A DNA stretch of 64,000 nucleotides, from positions 2,875,501-2,939,500 of the forward strand of contig JAKJHU010000062.1 of the NCBI GenBank assembly GCA_022316685.1, written 5' to 3'. Of the stretch, positions 58,734 to 64,000 are shown in pieces. This DNA is from Progne subis subis. Its lineage: Eukaryota; Chordata; Aves; Passeriformes; Hirundinidae. Made by a program: the position numbers and the translations under genes. The stretch's first letter is position 1; each line of letters starts with the position of its first letter. The notes under the pieces are model-generated. The model did no database searches. It was not told where the DNA came from and saw only the letters and a program-made list of their open reading frames with translations.

Positions 58734-61700
58734 TTACTCTAACATTGTTTCTCCATCTTGCAGAGCTTGGTAGCCATAACTGGTACGAAGACGTGTAAGT
58801 CATGACAACTCTCTTGTTGAAGAAATGGATATAAAAAATCAAAGTCTTTTCTAGCTAAGTGTGTTAGCTTTGTGGTTCAGAAATCTGGTCGTGGTTTCAG
58901 ACTGTTCTAGAATGGAGAGTAACCGGCTAAAATCAGTTATGCTTTTGGTTGTTTCAGAGTATATGTAAGACTTAAATGTTTGGTTCCAGTTCTATGGTAT
59001 TTAGTCTAGAACTTGTCTAGTATGATGTGGAAATACCATACTGAAGAAAATTCTGAGCTATAAATGTAAATACTCACAACTGGGAAGAGACTGAAGCTGT
59101 GTCTTAATCATATGGTAGAGCTGTTGCCTTCCAGCTGAGTTCCTCCTTTCAGGAGTTTTATGGTGCCCATCTACTGACCTCAGCCCTAGAAGAAGTTGAG
59201 TTTGTCTCAAATGAACAACAGCTGCAGATGTTATGCCTTTCTTGAGACACACCACCCAATAGCATAATTTTTTCTTAAATAACAATTGTTTTAAAAAGTA
59301 ATGCAGTTGGTTATAACATGTGTAAAAGCTTATGTGAGAGACATAGTGTGTGATAAAGCATGAAAAACCCTGATCTGGCAAAGTCTCGAGCCTTGTAAAT
59401 GCTGCTGCATTTGGTGTTTAGTCCTCTAAGTAGTCAGGGTAAGGAGTATTTGTGGGGAACAATAACAATAGTAATAAAGGCTGAAAGTTGAAATAAACAA
59501 ATAACTGCTTTTGAATATGAAGTACCCAAAGGCTCATGTTTCATAATCTGGAAAATAACTATGCATGGGAGGGTAATGGTGGTGGAAATCCACCTACCCA
59601 TAAAAAGTACTTCTGATATTCATAGATTTCCTCACACTCCCAAAGAGTTGTTTTGGTGAAATGAACATAGCTATGTGGAATAGCTTTTGTCAAGAGTAAG
59701 AGAACAAGCCCAGAAATATGACCTGTACAGGGAAGCTTCTGACAGGATATTTTCCAGAGGCTCTTGTGCTAACCTGTTCTTCCTTGCTGGCACAAAAACG
59801 TGGAGTATGCAGTCCAGTCTTTTTTCATCTGCTGAAATCTAGTGTGGAGGCTGGCAAAGAACAATATTTATTCCTTGAATCTCAAGTTGTCCATAATACA
59901 GCAAGGACACTCATCATCCTTATGTAGTCTGACTGCTCCAAACTTGGACCTGTAGTGATGGGAAGCAGGGCACTGGTCACCTGGTGGTTTGTTTGATGGA
60001 AGAGGAATGTCAGCTGGAATGTCCAGTTGTAACCATTTTATTCCTCCTGCCCCACTGATCTGTGCTGGGGGCTGTTTGAGCTGATGTGAATCTCTGTGGT
60101 CACATTATAAGAATTGGGATGGTGGCTGTACCTGTCTGTTGCTGAAGAGAAGCCATCCCTCCTTTTGTTTCTTCTTACTTTGGATGCAGCCTCCTTTCCT
60201 TTTCTCTGTTCGAAGTACCCAAGTGGTTCTGAGCTTCAGATTGGGTAGGAGGAGGTTCTGTCTTCTGTCACTGTCTTGTAGTTTGAAGGCTCGGTGTCTG
60301 TCACAGGTGCTCAAGAGTGGCAGTTGTGTTTTGTTTCTGGAAACCAGCACCTTTGTGTGTGTAAAATGTGCCTCTGGCTAGAAATGCTAGATAACTTGTT
60401 TTGAACAGCAGCAGGCTCAAATTCAGATGTTTCCTGCTTCAGAGGGCTTATTTGCAAATGACTTTGCTCGCCTCATAACCTTCACTTAGTATCCTTTAGT
60501 CTAAAAATAATTACTGCTTGTGTGAGATTTCAAGGACTGATACTTTGCTTGTTTTCAGCAGGAGACCAACAGGTTTTTTTAAAGATTGATTCATGTAATA
60601 GTTTATAAACAAACAAAAAAGAATTGGCTGGACAATGGAACTCTCAAAATGTGATCCTTAGTAAGCTGTTTATATATTACATATTTCAATACACATATTA
60701 CTGTTCTTAAAGACCATAAATATTCATGTAGTTTCCTCTCTGTCTCTTTAGGGTATTTTTTTTTTAGGTCAAGAATTGGTCAAGAGGGCATGTGAGATAC
60801 CATAAATTGAGACATACTCATGTGTTAGTTACCTTGAGGTCCTTGGGCAGTAGTGAAACAAATCTTTGTGCTGTTTTCTTTCTGCCTTCAGAGTCTATTC
60901 AAGACCAAGCCATTCCTGTCTGCTTGTTGCTGATCAAACAGTTTTGTTACCAGCGTCTAAATGGCTTCAGGAATTCGACTTGAAAGGCTTGTGTGTTTCC
61001 TTCATTTTGTTTTGTTCTGTCAAGGTTGGGAGCACAGCAGCTGTGGAGAGGAGGAATTCAAGGTTTGTAGCACAGCAGCTTTGGAGGGAGCAGATCTGCA
61101 TGTGAACACTCTTTGGAGAGGCCTCTTTTTAACCAGAGTGGTTAAACAAGTGCCAGTGCAGCATGACTGATCTCAGGAGCTTTAGTAGAGGAGAATGAAG
61201 GCAATTGTAGCTTTCCCCTTAATAACACCCAAGGCTTATCATCTCTGTGTTTCTGAGGTGCATCGACAGGAGAGGAAACTTTTGTGGCAGCCCCTGGGAA
61301 CCCTGTCAAGGATGTAGGTCCTGTTGAGCTTGGTACTTCCAAGGAGGGGACTGGCTTTCCCTTCTGCATTTGATCAGATATTGTGGCAAAACCCTGAGCC
61401 ACAAGAGCAGCAGAGTGCACACTGACAATTCTGTACTCTTCAGTGTTATGTTGCCAGAACCTTTTGTATTTTGAGGCTGTGGTTTGGTTTTTGTTAGTTG
61501 TCCTTTGTCTTTCTCCCTGTGTCATCCTCAGAAAACAGTGAGGCAGCTGTGTGCCCCCATGCTTGAAGACTGAGAGAGAATTCAGAGATACTGCCATGGA
61601 AAAACTATTTAAAGGCTAATGAAAGCAGTTACCTCTAATGGACTTACAATATTCTAATATTAGACCTAACAGAAGTATTAAGTTGATGAGGTGTTGAAGC

Positions 61701-61951
61701 AGCACCTTTTTAGTCACATTCTCAGTGTAGTGAAGCCTGTCACAGGTTCTGCATGTACCCAGCTGGGGGTTTGGTATTAACCTGAGCTGGGACAGTTGTC
61801 AAGAGTCTGAGGAGGGGAGTATTTTCCATCTCATGTGCCTGTGGAGTCTTGATAAATAACTGATTGGCAGGCTCTGTTGTAGCAAGGGTGGAGGCTATCA
61901 GCTCTGTGGTGTTGCCTGTTCCTTTGCATTTCAGGGTGGTAGCTGGATCTG

Positions 61952-62052
61952 AAAGTGGTTGGGGGCTTTGTCGGGTTTTTTGGTGGTCTTTTTAGTTGTT
62001 GGGGTTGTTTTTGTTGTTGTTTTGTGGGGGGGTTTTGTTACTGTTTGGCAGG
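61952..62052 (+). repeat. G+T-rich low-complexity block
   Basis: A shorter version of the G+T composition seen at 24.3-24.7 kb, with TTGTTGTTG and GTGGGGGGG runs. Frames here are composition artefacts. Confidence 0.75.
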
Positions 62053-64000
62053 TGATATGCAGTGTGATGGCAAGAAGTCTTGTCTTTTTAAAGGCTTGCC
62101 CAACCCTAAGAGCCAGAATTGTTCTGTCTGTGGATGCTAAATTCATTTCTCCCACCCCTTATTGTTCAATCCTCACTTTACAAGCTGTTTGAAGAGCAAA
62201 GTTTGACCATGTAAGTAGTCCCAAAAGGGTGAAGATAAAATCTTAAGTGTCCTAAGTGAAGTTGTCAATCAGCAAAGGGATTAAAGAATGTATTGTAAAA
62301 TGTGCTGGGGTAATAGAAAATTCTGAATGTTCAAGAGGAGAAAAGACGTGTCAGGACAAAGAAAGGAGAGTAACTTCTGGAGGCTTAAAGATGACTGTAA
62401 AAGCATGTTTACTAGCTCTTCTGCTTTTCTAGGGGAATAACAGATGGCACAGTCATAGGAGTTCCATGTCAAGAATTCCCCATATTCTCAGGGGTTACAG
62501 CCTGACTTGGCATAGCCCATAGTCCACACGTGAAGCGCTTCACTTTGGGGCCATCGGTTCAAACACAGCCTTGGTTAGCAGGGGAAGAAAGCTGTTACCA
62601 CGGGAGGTTTTTTAATGAAGTGAGCTGGCAATCTGTCAGGCTCTTAAAGCATGGGTTTCTGAAAAACAACCATAAATAGACTTGCAAATAAACTCAGAGT
62701 CAAAGAAGTAAACAGGTGTCGATAATCTAAAGAAGTGAAGTAGGCATGCAGGGAGTAACAGGCATTGAGCACTTGTGCAGCTGATAAATGGACTGTTTAT
62801 ACATTCCTTCGTGGACTTCAAATAAAAAGAACTGGTCAGTGAAGCGGTGAGAAACTTCTAACTTCTACATCATCTACGTTTTCGCTGTCCAGATAAAAAT
62901 AGAAATTCCTGATAGTAACATTGCTGTGTAGGCCAGGCCCCAGCAAAGTTGTGCTTTCATGGTCAGAATAGGCAGTCCTTGAGTTACTTTTTACTGTCCT
63001 CTTTTCTTGTGTATGAAATTACTGCTCTTTTGGTTGTAGTGGCTTTTTCAGAGTCCCATCCAGCTCAACTTGTGTATCTCATTCATCAGAGATCTGCTGT
63101 TCTGCTGTGGTGAAATTGAGTGACTTTCCTTTACTGGAGTCCACAGCCAAGTGCTTAATTCCTGGACAAAACGAAAGATTTCTTCTATTGTCCTCTTGGA
63201 AGCTTTGCCCTTCCACCTACCCTTGGAATGAAGGATGAGATGGTGCCAAGCTTTTTTCCACCTCTGTCGCCATTGCTTGGGATTTGAAGTTACGGTTTGC
63301 CTGAGCAGCTGAGGAAGTTGTCTTAGTGTGGTGCAGCATTTGTAAACAATGTTTGCACTGCAGTTTTCTTGTTGCCTTTTCCAGCCCTCTCATGTCTTTT
63401 TCCACCTTCCCCCACATGCATGGTCTAAGCCAAGCTAGGCAGTGCTATTCATGCAAACCTAGTTACTCCTTAGGGAAGAAACAACAAATGAGAATAACTG
63501 ACCCTGAAGCTTCTTACTGAGCATAGCAATGCTAAAAGCTGTTCTGCCTGGAGATGTGAACTTAAAATAGCTCTCAAACAAAGCTGCTTTTTTGTCTTCC
63601 CCTTTTTAGCCCTGTCTTGCCACATTGTGGTCAGAAGTGCTATTTTTTAAAGTCTGACAGTCCTGGATATTTTCTTTGACTGAAATCAGTGTGTGCTCTG
63701 ACATGAAATCATCTGCTTTAGGGAGAGAAGAGAAACCAGCTGCCACATCACCAGGGTTCCGTCTGCCCACCACCCTGTGTACATGTGATGGGGACACAAA
63801 AGCGATAATATTCGGTTTTTTGCTCGTGTCTGTATGTGCTCTGCAAATTTCAGTTCAGTGCCTCACTGCTATCCCAGTACCTGATTTACCCTTGCCCTTC
63901 AAAAGCACAGCTGGGATTCCTGCTTTCCACTTGCACCTCTTTCCCTGGCTGCCAAAGGGAGCAGAGTTGAATGGATGAGCTGAGCCCTGCCTGGATGGTA

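Larger units (their letters stand above)
39561..64000 (+). other. Presumed first intron of MICAL3
   Basis: About 24 kb of T-rich plus-strand sequence with no recognisable coding exon. In particular I found no match to the MICAL N-terminal FAD-domain start or its GAGPCG dinucleotide-binding motif. T-rich, A-poor composition on the plus strand fits a plus-strand transcript. It contains CR1 tails at 58.2-58.7 kb and simple repeats. The assignment rests on synteny and the upstream CpG island. Confidence 0.45.

Noticed and set aside
62505..62575. tRNA-like boxes (GGTTCAAAC and TGGCATAG)
   Set aside because: The B-box is imperfect and no cloverleaf stems could be paired.

Overview
The window is nuclear DNA from a vertebrate, almost certainly a bird. 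It holds compact genes split by short introns, several CR1 (chicken repeat 1) LINE fragments with the typical 8-bp tail repeats, an avian LTR-like dispersed repeat, CpG-island promoters and no operon-like gene packing. Two protein-coding genes can be read exon by exon, both on the minus strand: TUBA8 (alpha-8 tubulin, 1419-8436) and PEX26 (peroxisomal tail-anchored docking factor, 14040-16674). The order TUBA8-PEX26-(divergent)-MICAL3 is that of human 22q11. This suggests that the large CpG island at 38.35-39.56 kb, and the exon-poor DNA to the right of it, are the 5' end and first intron of MICAL3 on the plus strand. No MICAL3 coding exon was recognised, so that assignment rests on synteny.

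Layout. 1-1.4 kb: degenerate repeats, a CR1 reverse-transcriptase relic and the presumed TUBA8 3' UTR. 1.4-8.4 kb: TUBA8, five coding exons, ATG alone in the first. 8.44-8.70 kb: GC-rich presumptive TUBA8 promoter, followed directly by a ~1 kb minisatellite (8.70-9.74 kb) with higher-order structure. 9.75-13.6 kb: intergenic, with one LTR-like repeat. 13.6-16.7 kb: PEX26. 16.4-17.6 kb: the PEX26 CpG-rich region, split by a CR1 tail. 18.19-18.83 kb: a candidate promoter (ETS and ZNF143-type sites), a possible first exon ending in a consensus splice donor, and a 166-codon open frame. 18.8-38.3 kb: intergenic, with a nearly pure G+T block at 24.3-24.7 kb, an old CR1 copy and candidate regulatory elements. 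38.35-39.56 kb: CpG island. 39.6-64 kb: presumed intron, with two head-on CR1 tails at 58.2-58.7 kb.

Most notable observations. (a) TUBA8 has a stop codon exactly where the penultimate Glu codon should be, and the old Phe-stop codons still follow it, so the tail would be a genome-encoded equivalent of delta-2 tubulin. (b) TUBA8 exon 2 is 224 rather than 223 bp, with one extra base that shifts the frame. (c) PEX26 exon 4 also carries one net extra base. Cases (b) and (c) could be assembly indels or real lesions. (d) PEX26 has no in-frame ATG at the expected start. (e) A promoter-like unit near 18.2 kb matches no gene I recognise. No previously undescribed multi-gene system was found; the novelty lies in these gene-level and repeat-level details.
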